DNA of 64,000 nt from Streptomyces sp. NA04227 (GTDB taxonomy: Bacteria > Actinomycetota > Actinomycetes > Streptomycetales > Streptomycetaceae). The position numbers and the translations under genes were made by a program. This document shows, in pieces, positions 41,649 to 49,487 of the stretch; positions within the stretch are counted from its first letter, which is position 1; the number at the start of each line of letters is the position of its first letter. The DNA lies in the NCBI RefSeq assembly GCF_013364195.1, contig NZ_CP054918.1:6189001-6253000 (forward strand), in the 5' to 3' direction. Under the pieces are notes generated by a model. That model had not been told where the DNA came from and did no database searches. It saw only the letters and a list, made by a program, of their open reading frames with translations.

Positions 41649-42280
41649 TCGGTCATCAGCAGTCGGGCGGCGGCCTCGCGGGTGTGCGGGCCGACGCCGA
41701 GCGCGAGTGCCGCGCGCAGGTCTTCCTCCGTGTCCACGTCCTGGCGCACGGATTCCACGTCACCGAGCAGGATTTCGTGCGCCCCGGAAGCCGCGTGGCG
41801 CGCCCTGGAGGCCATGCCGAATGCGGGCCACAGCGAAATCCCCGGAAGCGCGCTGAGCAAAGTCGTGCCCATGTGCGCGGCGTCGGCGACAAATGCGCGA
41901 TCGTGCGCGGCGGCGGTATGAAGAACCCGGGCCAGTTCCCCGGGGCGCAATGCCGGTAGATCCGCGTTGAGGGCGGCCACGGCGGCCGCGGGGCGGTCGG
42001 CGCGTATCTCTCGTACCCCTTGCCGCAATGCCGCGTTGAGACCGCCCTCGGGCGGGTCCGCGACGATACGCGCGCCGAGGCGGGAGAGTTCGTGGCCCGC
42101 GAGGGGGTCGTCGGTCACCACCGTCACGTCGCGTACCGGCCCACAGGCCAGCGCCGCGGCCACGGTGTCCAGCGCGAAGGCCAGCGCGAGGCGCGGGCGC
42201 TGAGGGCCGGTGGCCGCCGTGGAGAGTCGGCTCTTGGCCAGCCCGAGCGGCTTCAGGGGGACGACCAGGGTCCATTGCAC
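41645..42280 (-). CDS. cofC: 2-phospho-L-lactate (or phosphoenolpyruvate) guanylyltransferase
   Basis: CofC/FbiD activates phospholactate or PEP with GTP in coenzyme F420 synthesis. The product (211 aa from GTG 42280) is a small nucleotidyltransferase fold: WTLVVPLKPLGLAKSRL at the N-terminus (GTP-binding lysines), VTVVTDDPLAGHELSRLGARIVADPPEGGLNAALRQG, and AALNADLPALRPGEL (metal-binding Asp). The GTG at 42280 matches the usual family start (VQWTLVVPLKP); ATG at 42310 is possible. The C-terminal part ends in VDTEEDLRAALALGVG. No other F420 gene is in the window. Confidence 0.9.
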   Translation of the reverse strand: MQWTLVVPLKPLGLAKSRLSTAATGPQRPRLALAFALDTVAAALACGPVRDVTVVTDDPLAGHELSRLGARIVADPPEGGLNAALRQGVREIRADRPAAAVAALNADLPALRPGELARVLHTAAAHDRAFVADAAHMGTTLLSALPGISLWPAFGMASRARHAASGAHEILLGDVESVRQDVDTEEDLRAALALGVGPHTREAAARLLMTE

Positions 42281-42585
42281 GGGTGCGTTCCGTCCTTCCG
42301 TCGCGCCCATTGTGACCGTAGCCGGGCTCGGGCCGTCAGCCCTGAGCAGGCCGTTGTGGGCAGATGGGTGGTGTGGCCAACGAGCGGGGGGCGTACGGTG
42401 TGTCTCGACAGACCGGCGGCCCGGGGCGACACTTGTGCGGCCGAGAAGCAACCAGGGCCTTGCGCGTGGATCCGGTCGGTGTGGCCGGAGGATCCCCGCG
42501 TCCGACCCGAGCAGGGTCCGGGGGGTGGCGCCACCCGCGACCCCGTCAAGATCCGAACGAGAGGCCCTAGAGGAAGGTGTCGCGC

Positions 42586-43371
42586 GTGTCCCGCCGCAAA
42601 ATCGGCTTCTGGTACCGCCTTGCCGCGGTCATCTGCAAACCGCCGCTGGTGGTTCTGGTCAAGCGGGACTGGCGTGGAATGGAGAACATTCCGGCCGACG
42701 GCGGATTTATCACCGCGGTCAACCACAATTCCCTTGTGGACCCATTCCTCTATGCCCATTTCCAGTACAACAGTGGCCGTGTGCCCCGATTCATGGCCAA
42801 GCACAGTCTTTTCGGCAAGGGATTCGCGGGTGCCTTCATGCGGGGCACCGGACAGATCCCGGTGTACCGCGAGAGCACCGACGCGCTGAGCGCCTTTCGC
42901 GCCGCGATCGCCGCGGTGGACGCCGGGGAATGCGTGGCCTTCTATCCGGAGGGGACGCTCACCCGGGACCCCGAGCTGTGGCCGATGACCGCGAAGTCCG
43001 GTGCCGCCAGGGTCGCCCTGCAGACCAAGTGCCCCGTCATTCCGGTGGCCCAGTGGGGCGCGAGCGAAATTCTTCCGCCGTATTCCAAGAAGCTGAGCCT
43101 CCTGCCGCGTAAAACGCACAGGGTGCTCGCAGGACCCCCGGTCGACCTTTCGCGTTTCCACGACAAGGAAATGACCCCGGAGATCCTCAAGGAGGCGACC
43201 GAGGCCATCATGGCGTCGGTGACCTCGCTCCTGGAGGAACTGCGCGGCGAAGCGGCGCCGCCGGTGGCCTACGACCCGCGCCGGGAACGTCTGGCACAGC
43301 GCCGTGTGAGCGAGTCGAGGAAGCGGCGCGACACCACGCGCGGCCCGGTCGGTACGGGGGAAGCACAGTGA
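42586..43371 (+). CDS. 1-acyl-glycerol-3-phosphate acyltransferase (PlsC family)
   Basis: The 261-residue product (GTG 42586, AGGAAGG eight bases upstream; the GTG at 42577 is too close to that site) is a membrane-associated acyltransferase. The catalytic motif H(x)4D is in NHNSLVDP (His47, Asp52) and the second block is FYPEGTLTRD. RVPRFMAKHSLFGKGFAGAFMRGTGQIPVYR lies between them. It transfers acyl groups to lysophosphatidic acid in phospholipid synthesis. The next gene, gpsA, overlaps by four bases and supplies glycerol-3-phosphate, so the pair feeds one pathway. Confidence 0.93.
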   Translation: MSRRKIGFWYRLAAVICKPPLVVLVKRDWRGMENIPADGGFITAVNHNSLVDPFLYAHFQYNSGRVPRFMAKHSLFGKGFAGAFMRGTGQIPVYRESTDALSAFRAAIAAVDAGECVAFYPEGTLTRDPELWPMTAKSGAARVALQTKCPVIPVAQWGASEILPPYSKKLSLLPRKTHRVLAGPPVDLSRFHDKEMTPEILKEATEAIMASVTSLLEELRGEAAPPVAYDPRRERLAQRRVSESRKRRDTTRGPVGTGEAQ

Positions 43372-44378
43372 GCGCGAGCGCCAAAGCCGCGGTGTTCGGC
43401 ACGGGTTCATGGGGTACGGCCTTCGGCATGGTCCTCGCCGACGCGGGCTGTGACGTCACCCTGTGGGGCCGCCGCCCCGAACTCGCCGAGGCCGTCAACT
43501 CCACCCGCAGCAACCCCGACTACCTCCCGGGCGTCGAACTCCCGACGAATCTGCGGGCGACCACGGATCCCGCCGAGGCCGCCCGGGACGCCGACTTCAC
43601 GGTGCTCGCGGTGCCTTCGCAGACGCTGCGCGCCAACCTCGGTGCCTGGCGCGAACTGCTGCACCCGGACACCGTGCTCGTCTCCCTGATGAAGGGCATC
43701 GAACTCGGCTCCGCGATGCGGATGAGCGAGGTCATCGAGGACGTCACCGGGGCCGGGGCCGCGCGTATCGCCGTGGTCTCCGGGCCCAACCTGGCCCGCG
43801 AGGTGGCCGCCAGGATGCCCGCAGCCGCGGTGGTGGCCTGCCGTGAGGCCGCGGTGGCCGAACGGCTCCAGAGCCACTGCCACACGCCGTACTTCCGCCC
43901 GTACACCATCACCGACGTCACCGGCTGTGAACTCGGCGGCGCCGTCAAGAACGTGATCGGTCTGGCCGTGGGCATCGCGGACGGGATGGGGCTCGGCGAC
44001 AACGCCAAGGGCTCGCTGATCACTCGCGGTCTCGCGGAGACCACCCGGCTCGGCCTGGTGATGGGCGCCGACCCGCTCACCTTCTCCGGACTCGCGGGCC
44101 TGGGCGACCTCGTGGCCACGTGTTCGTCGCCGCTGTCGCGCAACCACACCTTCGGGACGAACCTCGGCAAGGGCATGACCCTCGAGGAGACCATCGCCGT
44201 CACCAAACAGACGGCCGAGGGCGTCAAGTCCTGTGAATCCGTGCTGGATCTGGCCCGGCGGCACGGCGTCGAGATGCCGATCACGGAGACCGTCGTGAGC
44301 ATCGTGCACGAGGGCAAGCCGCCCGCCGTCGCCGTGAAGGAGCTCATGTCGCGCAGCGCGAAGCCGGAACGGCGCTGA
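43368..44378 (+). CDS. gpsA: Glycerol-3-phosphate dehydrogenase [NAD(P)+]
   Basis: GpsA reduces dihydroxyacetone phosphate to sn-glycerol-3-phosphate, the phospholipid backbone. The 336-residue product has AVFGTGSWGTAFGMVLADAG (dinucleotide fold), VVSGPNLAREVA, ELGGAVKNVIGLAVGIADGMGLGDNAKGSLITRGLAE (catalytic Lys in GAVKN) and FSGLAGLGDLVATC. GTG at 43368 overlaps the acyltransferase stop. Confidence 0.96.
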   Translation: MSASAKAAVFGTGSWGTAFGMVLADAGCDVTLWGRRPELAEAVNSTRSNPDYLPGVELPTNLRATTDPAEAARDADFTVLAVPSQTLRANLGAWRELLHPDTVLVSLMKGIELGSAMRMSEVIEDVTGAGAARIAVVSGPNLAREVAARMPAAAVVACREAAVAERLQSHCHTPYFRPYTITDVTGCELGGAVKNVIGLAVGIADGMGLGDNAKGSLITRGLAETTRLGLVMGADPLTFSGLAGLGDLVATCSSPLSRNHTFGTNLGKGMTLEETIAVTKQTAEGVKSCESVLDLARRHGVEMPITETVVSIVHEGKPPAVAVKELMSRSAKPERR

Positions 44379-44497
44379 GACGACCGCCGGGTGCCCGCAG
44401 GGGCATCCGCCGAGGCCGGGGGCCCACCGGGCCGCCGGGCCGCGGAACATCGGCCTCCGGCCGCGTGCCGTATCTCGGCGAACCGGCACCGCGCGCG

Positions 44498-44526
44498 CTG
44501 ACGCGGGTGGTACCAGCGGGTACGCT
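44498..44526 (+). promoter_or_regulatory. Candidate promoter of ddl
   Basis: CTGACG (44498-44503), 17 bases, then TACGCT (44521-44526), placed 10 bases before the ddl ATG, would give a nearly leaderless transcript. Confidence 0.45.
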
Positions 44527-44535
44527 CATCGCGAT

Positions 44536-45687
44536 ATGAGCAGCGAGAACTCCCCCCAGAGCCACGAGATCCGCAAGCCGCGCGTCGCCGTCGTGTTCGG
44601 CGGCCGCAGCTCCGAGCACGGCATCTCGGTCGTCACCGCGGGTGCCGTCCTGCGGGCCATCGACCGCACCAAGTACGACGTGCTGCCGATCGGCATCACC
44701 CAGGACGGGCGCTGGGCGCTCACCTCGGACGAGCCGGACCGGATGGCCATCACCGAGCGCACGGTGCCGAGCGTCGAGCAGCTCGCCGAGTCGGCGGAGG
44801 GCGCGGTCATCCTCCCCGTCGACCCGTCCAGCCGCGAGGTCGTCTACGCAGAGCCCGGACTCGTACCGAAGGCGCTCGGCGACGTCGACGTCGTCTTCCC
44901 CATGCTGCACGGCCCGTACGGCGAGGACGGCACCCTCCAGGGCATGCTCGACCTCGCCGGGATCCCGTACGTGGGATCCGGTGTGCTGTCCTCGGCGGTC
45001 GGCCAGGACAAGGAGTACATGAAGCGCGTCTTCCTGTCCTTCGGGCTGCCGGTCGGGCCGTATCTGGTGGTGCGGCCCCGCGAGTGGGAGCAGGACGAGG
45101 CCGGGGCGCGGGCCAGGATCGCCGAGTTCGCCGGGGACCACGGCTGGCCGCTGTTCGTGAAGCCCGCGCGCGGTGGTTCCTCGATGGGCATCACCAAGGT
45201 CGACTCCTTCGACGGTCTCGACGAGGCGATCGAGGAAGCCCGGCGGCACGACCCGAAGTTCCTCATTGAATCGCTGCTGCGCGGACGCGAGATCGAGTGC
45301 GGAGTCCTGGAGTTCGAAGACGGACCGCGCGCCAGCGTGCCCGCCGAGATCCCGCCCGCCACCTCGCACGAGTTCTACGACTTCGAGGCCAAGTACATCG
45401 ACGCGGCACCGGGCATCGTGCCCGCGCCGCTCTCCGAGGAGGAGACGGCCGAGGTCCAGCGGCTGGCCGTCGCCGCGTTCGAGGCGGCCTCCTGCGAGGG
45501 CCTGGTGCGCGCCGACTTCTTCCTCACCGAGGACGGCGGCTTCGTCATCAACGAGATCAACACGATGCCCGGCTTCACGCCGATCTCCATGTATCCGCGG
45601 ATGTGGCAGGAGAGCGGCGTGAGTTATCCGGAACTCGTCGACCGGCTCGTGCAGGCGGCCCTGAAGCGGTCCACCGGCCTGCGCTGA
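44536..45687 (+). CDS. ddl: D-alanine--D-alanine ligase
   Basis: Ddl joins two D-Ala with ATP for the peptidoglycan stem. The 383-residue product shows the ATP-grasp family marks VVFGGRSSEHGISVVTA, FPMLHGPYGEDGTLQGMLDLAGIPYVGSGVLSSAVGQDKEYMK, LFVKPARGGSSMGITKV, and DFFLTEDGGFVINEINTMPGFTPISMYP. The omega-loop residues EFYDFEAKYID are consistent with a D-Ala-D-Ala (not D-Lac) ligase. Confidence 0.95.
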   Translation: MSSENSPQSHEIRKPRVAVVFGGRSSEHGISVVTAGAVLRAIDRTKYDVLPIGITQDGRWALTSDEPDRMAITERTVPSVEQLAESAEGAVILPVDPSSREVVYAEPGLVPKALGDVDVVFPMLHGPYGEDGTLQGMLDLAGIPYVGSGVLSSAVGQDKEYMKRVFLSFGLPVGPYLVVRPREWEQDEAGARARIAEFAGDHGWPLFVKPARGGSSMGITKVDSFDGLDEAIEEARRHDPKFLIESLLRGREIECGVLEFEDGPRASVPAEIPPATSHEFYDFEAKYIDAAPGIVPAPLSEEETAEVQRLAVAAFEAASCEGLVRADFFLTEDGGFVINEINTMPGFTPISMYPRMWQESGVSYPELVDRLVQAALKRSTGLR

Positions 45688-45747
45688 GGCACGGAGACGC
45701 GGAGCGCGGAGCGCGGACCACGGGGAGTCCGCGGAGAGCACGAAAAC

Positions 45748-45788
45748 GCCCAACGGGCCGGTCGGCACTGCCTTCCGGCCCGTTGGGC
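45748..45788. terminator. Bidirectional terminator after ddl
   Basis: GCCCAACGGGCCGG (45748-45761) and CCGGCCCGTTGGGC (45775-45788) form a perfect 14-bp stem between convergent ddl and the DUF3515 gene; AAAA precedes it on plus. Confidence 0.85.
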
Positions 45789-45841
45789 GGCTACTGCGAC
45801 GGGTGGCGCCGCGGGGCGCCGGGACCATGACGGCCCGATGC

Positions 45842-46336
45842 TCAGTCGGACGAGACGCCCTTGGGGATCGTCTTCTTCACCGGCGGCGCCAAGTCGGTGA
45901 GCGGCGCCAGGCCTTCGGAGGCCCGGTCCTCGGGCACCGTGACCTCCACGTACGCCTTGCGCAGGGTGGTCGTGAACCGGAACGAACCGTCGGACCGCTT
46001 CTCCAGGAGCCAGCCGACGCCGTCGACGTCCACGCCGTCCGCCTTGGGGTCGTCCATCTTGTCGGGACGGGTCACCCCGCAGCGCAGTACGTACGCCGGA
46101 TCGCCCCAGGCGGCGGTGAGTTGGGACGCGGCGGGGTCTTCGCGGCGCTGCCCGGCGACGCGGTCCGGCAACTCCCGGTCCAGGTCGCGGCACAGACGTA
46201 CGCTCTCGGCTCCCGGTTCGGGAACCGCGACATCCGTGCCACCGTCACCAGAGGTGCAGGCCGCCGTGGCGGTGAGCAGCAGAGCGAGGACCGGGGGTGC
46301 GCCGAGCGCGCGGCGCCCGGAGATCGAGAAGTTCAC
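45842..46336 (-). CDS. DUF3515 lipoprotein
   Basis: GTG at 46336 encodes a 164-residue protein with a lipoprotein signal (VLALLLTATAAC, lipid-modified Cys27). A DUF3515 domain follows: CRDLDRELPDRVAGQRREDPAASQLTAAWGDPAYVLRCGVTRPD, then VDVDGVGWLLEKRSDGSFRFTTTLRKAYVEVTVPED. It should sit on the outer face of the membrane. Actinobacterial members lie near thiL and ddl; no function is established that I know of. It is 20 bases after the RAM-domain gene on the same strand, so they may be co-transcribed. Confidence 0.9.
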   Translation of the reverse strand: MNFSISGRRALGAPPVLALLLTATAACTSGDGGTDVAVPEPGAESVRLCRDLDRELPDRVAGQRREDPAASQLTAAWGDPAYVLRCGVTRPDKMDDPKADGVDVDGVGWLLEKRSDGSFRFTTTLRKAYVEVTVPEDRASEGLAPLTDLAPPVKKTIPKGVSSD

Positions 46337-46356
46337 CGGCCAAGCGTAGACGGGGG

Positions 46357-46590
46357 CTACAGATGAACCACCGGGCAGGTCAGCGTGCGCGTGATGCCCT
46401 CCACCTGTTGCACCCTGGCCACCACCATGCGGCCCAGGTCGTCGACGGTGTCGGCCTGGGCGCGGACGATCACGTCGTACGGGCCGGTCACATCCTCGGC
46501 CTGGATCACGCCGGGGATCTCGCCGATCGTCTGGGCGACGGACGACGCTTTGCCGACCTCCGTCTGGATCAGGATGTACGCCTGTACCAC
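46357..46590 (-). CDS. Stand-alone Lrp/AsnC ligand-binding (RAM) domain protein
   Basis: GTG at 46590 with GGAGG four bases upstream gives 77 residues: QAYILIQTEVGKASSVAQTIGEIPGVIQAEDVTGPYDVIVRAQADTVDDLGRMVVARVQQVEGITRTLTCPVVHL. It is the alpha-beta RAM domain of Lrp/AsnC regulators without the DNA-binding helix-turn-helix. Such proteins form ring oligomers and bind amino acids. It could modulate full-length Lrp partners or act as an enzyme regulator. Confidence 0.92.
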   Translation of the reverse strand: MVQAYILIQTEVGKASSVAQTIGEIPGVIQAEDVTGPYDVIVRAQADTVDDLGRMVVARVQQVEGITRTLTCPVVHL

Positions 46591-46959
46591 GGAACCTCCA
46601 GGGCGGCCACGAGGAGTCTGGGTAGCACGAAGAGTCTGTGCGAGGGGATCACGTGCGGAAAGGGACGCCACGGTATCGCGTCGCCGCCTGCCGCGGGGAG
46701 ACCCACGGCCGCGCTGGCGGCCACCACGTGCGGTGACGCCGGACGGCTCCGGTCACCTCGACGGTACCGAGACCGCGTGCGGCCCGCGACCCCGCCCCCC
46801 GTCCACGGCGGCGAACCGGTCCGGGGCGGCGTCGAGCACATGCCCCGCACGGGGGACACTGGAGACCTCCGCACACCCGGTCCGGCGCACCGCCCGGACC
46901 GTGACGACGAACGGACAGGCCGCCTCGGCGGACCGGTGGAAGGGAACAGGTGAGACGCG
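46591..46959. other. Divergent intergenic region (RAM gene / thiL)
   Basis: This 369-bp stretch has GAGTCTG repeated twice (about 46612 and 46631) and GC-rich sequence with CGACGGTACCGAG (46759-46771) as a small palindrome. No convincing promoter, RNA element or TPP riboswitch is seen, and no CDS is supported. Confidence 0.45.
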
Positions 46960-47925
46960 GTGAAGGGAACCGTGGGCGAGTTGGGGGAGTTCGGGCTCAT
47001 CAGGGAGCTCACTTCCCGGCTCACCACCACCCCGGCGGTCCGGCTGGGACCGGGCGACGACGCCGCGGTGGTCGCCGCGCCGGACCGCAGGGTCGTGGCG
47101 AGCACGGACATCCTGCTGGAAGGGCGGCACTTCCGCCGTGACTGGTCCACCGCCTACGACGTGGGACGGAAGGCCGCCGCACAGAACCTCGCGGACATCG
47201 CCGCGATGGGCGCGGTGCCGACCGCACTGCTGCTCGGTCTCATCGTTCCGGCCCAACTCCCGGCCACCTGGCCCTCGGAGCTGATGGACGGACTGCGCGA
47301 CGAGTGCCAGGTGGCCGGAGCCGCGGTGGTCGGCGGTGATCTGGTACGCGGGGACACCATCACGGTCGCCATCACCGCACTGGGCGACATGCGCAACCAG
47401 GAGCCGGTGACCCGCGCGGGCGCACAGCCCGGCGATCTGGTCGCCGTCACCGGCTGGCTCGGCTGGTCCGCGGCCGGGCACGCGGTGCTCTCCCGCGGCT
47501 TCCGCTCGCCGCGCGCCTTCGTGGAGGCCCACCGCCGCCCGGAACCGCCGTACCACGCGGGCCCCGCGGCCGCCTCGCTCGGCGCCACCGCGATGACGGA
47601 CGTGAGCGACGGACTCATCGCCGACCTCGGGCACATCGCCGAGGCCAGCAAGGTACGGATCGACATCCGCTCCGGTGCGGTGGACGTCCCCTCGCAGATG
47701 AACGACATCGGTCAGGCGGTGGGCGTCGACCCGCTCCAGTGGGTGCTCACCGGCGGCGAGGACCACGCCATCGTCGCGACCTTCCCGCCCGACGTGAAAC
47801 TCCCCGCGCGCTGGACCGTCATAGGCGAGGTGCAGAACCTCTCGGCACTGCCCCGGGTCACGGTGGACGGCGCGCCGTGGACCAAGAAGGGCGGCTGGGA
47901 CCACTTCGGGGACATCGAGTCGTGA
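46960..47925 (+). CDS. thiL: Thiamine-monophosphate kinase
   Basis: ThiL phosphorylates TMP to the coenzyme TPP. The 321-residue product (GTG 46960) shows the PurM/ThiL fold: [79 protein letters not shown] in pieces, VVGGDLVRG (metal-binding Asp) and [14 protein letters not shown]. The gene overlaps thiD by four bases (GTGA), so both act in one thiamine operon. Confidence 0.95.
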   Translation: MKGTVGELGEFGLIRELTSRLTTTPAVRLGPGDDAAVVAAPDRRVVASTDILLEGRHFRRDWSTAYDVGRKAAAQNLADIAAMGAVPTALLLGLIVPAQLPATWPSELMDGLRDECQVAGAAVVGGDLVRGDTITVAITALGDMRNQEPVTRAGAQPGDLVAVTGWLGWSAAGHAVLSRGFRSPRAFVEAHRRPEPPYHAGPAAASLGATAMTDVSDGLIADLGHIAEASKVRIDIRSGAVDVPSQMNDIGQAVGVDPLQWVLTGGEDHAIVATFPPDVKLPARWTVIGEVQNLSALPRVTVDGAPWTKKGGWDHFGDIES

Positions 47926-48824
47926 GCGGGCACTCGACGCCCGCCGAGGGCGCCTCCGCGGCGGGGCCGTCCGGTCCGTCCGAAGTCGCGGACGCCCGGC
48001 CGCACTTGGCGGCCCCGCCCCGCGTACTGACCGTGGCCGGGTCCGACTCGGGCGGCGGCGCGGGCATCCAGGCCGATCTGAAGACGATGCTGGCGCTCGG
48101 TGTGCACGGGATGAGTGTGCTCACCGCGGTGACCGCCCAGAACTCCCGTGGCGTGCACGGCGCTTGGGAGCTGCCCGCCGAGGCGGTACGGGCCCAGTAC
48201 CGCGCCGTGGTGGACGACATCGGCGTCCAGGCGGTCAAGACCGGCATGCTCTCCTCGACGGTCCTCGTGGAAACCGTGGCCGAACTCCTCGCCGGTACAC
48301 CGGTTCCCGTCGTGGTGGACCCGGTCGGCGTCTCCAAACACGGCGATCCGCTGCTCGCCGAGTCCGCCCTGGACGCGGTACGCACCCGGCTGCTGCCCCG
48401 CGCCACGGTGGCCACTCCCAACCTCGACGAAGTGGCGCAACTCACGGGCGTACACGTGCGGTCGGAGGAGCACATGCCCCAAGCGGCGGCCGCCGTCCTG
48501 GAGTTCGGGCCGCGCTGGGTGCTCGTCAAGGGCGGCCATCTGCCCGGCGACGCCGTGGACCTGCTCACCGACGGCTCGGCGGAACACTGGCTGCGCGCCC
48601 CGCGTCACGACAACCGGCACACCCACGGCACCGGCTGCACCCTGGCCAGCGCGATCGCCTCCGGTCTCGCCCGTGGCCTTTCGGTGCCGGAGGCGGTGAC
48701 CAGGGCCAAGGAGTACGTGACCGGCGCGGTGGCGGCCGGCTTCGCGCTCGGCTCGGGGATCGGGCCGGTGGATCACGGCTGGGAGCTGGGCGGACGGGGC
48801 CGGGGCCGGGGTCAGGGCCGCTGA
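47922..48824 (+). CDS. thiD: Hydroxymethylpyrimidine/phosphomethylpyrimidine kinase
   Basis: ThiD makes HMP pyrophosphate for thiamine synthesis. The 300-residue ribokinase-fold protein has a non-conserved Pro/Ala-rich lead of about 33 residues. Then [80 protein letters not shown] and the catalytic [20 protein letters not shown] follow. The C-terminus is a Gly/Arg-rich tail. GTG at 47922 overlaps the thiL stop. Confidence 0.95.
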   Translation: MSGHSTPAEGASAAGPSGPSEVADARPHLAAPPRVLTVAGSDSGGGAGIQADLKTMLALGVHGMSVLTAVTAQNSRGVHGAWELPAEAVRAQYRAVVDDIGVQAVKTGMLSSTVLVETVAELLAGTPVPVVVDPVGVSKHGDPLLAESALDAVRTRLLPRATVATPNLDEVAQLTGVHVRSEEHMPQAAAAVLEFGPRWVLVKGGHLPGDAVDLLTDGSAEHWLRAPRHDNRHTHGTGCTLASAIASGLARGLSVPEAVTRAKEYVTGAVAAGFALGSGIGPVDHGWELGGRGRGRGQGR

Positions 48825-48977
48825 GGTCCGGCCGCGCTCGGCCGAGGCGCGTAGTCGCTCACGTCACTTGAGTCGCTTGAGTCGCTCGAAGGGGTTCACC
48901 GGGAACGTGGGGTGGACCCCCTGTGTTACGGGGCGTGGGCGCGGGGCGGTCCGGACCGCACGCGAGCGCACGCGGAA

Positions 48978-49007
48978 AAGCCGGTCCACCCGAAGGTGAA
49001 CCGGCTT
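48978..49007 (-). terminator. Terminator after rpmB
   Basis: AAGCCGGTCCACC (48978-48990) and GGTGAACCGGCTT (48995-49007) form a 13-bp stem with one mismatch and a CGAA loop. On the minus strand TTTTCCGCG follows. It lies 70 bases past the rpmB stop. Confidence 0.8.
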
Positions 49008-49077
49008 CGCAGCAACCAGCGAGGGTGGCCGCGCTGCATGTTGCGATCCTCTGTCGCCCCGAAGGGCGACCTCTACG

Positions 49078-49263
49078 TCAGCGCGCGACCTTACCGGCCT
49101 TGATGCACGAGGTGCAGACGTTGAGCCGCTTCGGCGTCCCGCCGACCACGGCACGCACGCGCTGGATGTTCGGGTTCCAGCGTCGCGGCGTACGGCGGTG
49201 CGAGTGCGAGATGTTGTTGCCGAAGCCCGGCCCCTTGCCGCAGACGTCGCAGTTGGCAGCCAC
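49078..49263 (-). CDS. rpmB: Ribosomal protein L28 (zinc-ribbon form)
   Basis: The 61-residue L28 has GTG at 49263 with GGAG before it. The sequence carries CDVC near the start and CTSC near the end, a CxxC...CxxC zinc site, with [24 protein letters not shown] between. Streptomyces also keep zinc-free paralogues under Zur; this is the zinc-binding type. A perfect palindrome ACCCGGCATGCCGGGT lies 35 bases upstream in the leader. Confidence 0.96.
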   Translation of the reverse strand: MAANCDVCGKGPGFGNNISHSHRRTPRRWNPNIQRVRAVVGGTPKRLNVCTSCIKAGKVAR

Positions 49264-49297
49264 GGGTCACTCCAAAGACTTCAGAACGTACGGTTGA

Positions 49298-49313
49298 ACC
49301 CGGCATGCCGGGT
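49298..49313. promoter_or_regulatory. 16-bp perfect palindrome in the rpmB leader
   Basis: ACCCGGCATGCCGGGT is a perfect palindrome centred about 42 bases upstream of the rpmB start, in the 224-bp divergent region with the DAK gene. It could be an operator or a leader hairpin. Confidence 0.4.
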
Positions 49314-49487
49314 CAGAGATCTGAGTGGCGGTGCCAGGGGGAAGACCCGAAGGTATCGGGCAACCGGAGCAGCATACAACGGCTGCTTCCGTTCAACGAA
49401 ATTACCATGATTCCCGCTGGCCCCGCGCCCGTAACCTCGGCGGCCGGGGTCTACCCTGCCTCCAGTCCACCCAGCAAGGAGGCGCAG

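Noticed and set aside
46591..46959. TPP riboswitch for thiL-thiD
   Set aside because: No CTGAGA or ACCTGATC-type THI-box core seen upstream of thiL.
48862..48895. CTTGAGTCG repeats before the rpmB terminator as a HAIR element
   Set aside because: The words are direct, not inverted, and lie downstream of both flanking genes, so a promoter operator is unlikely.
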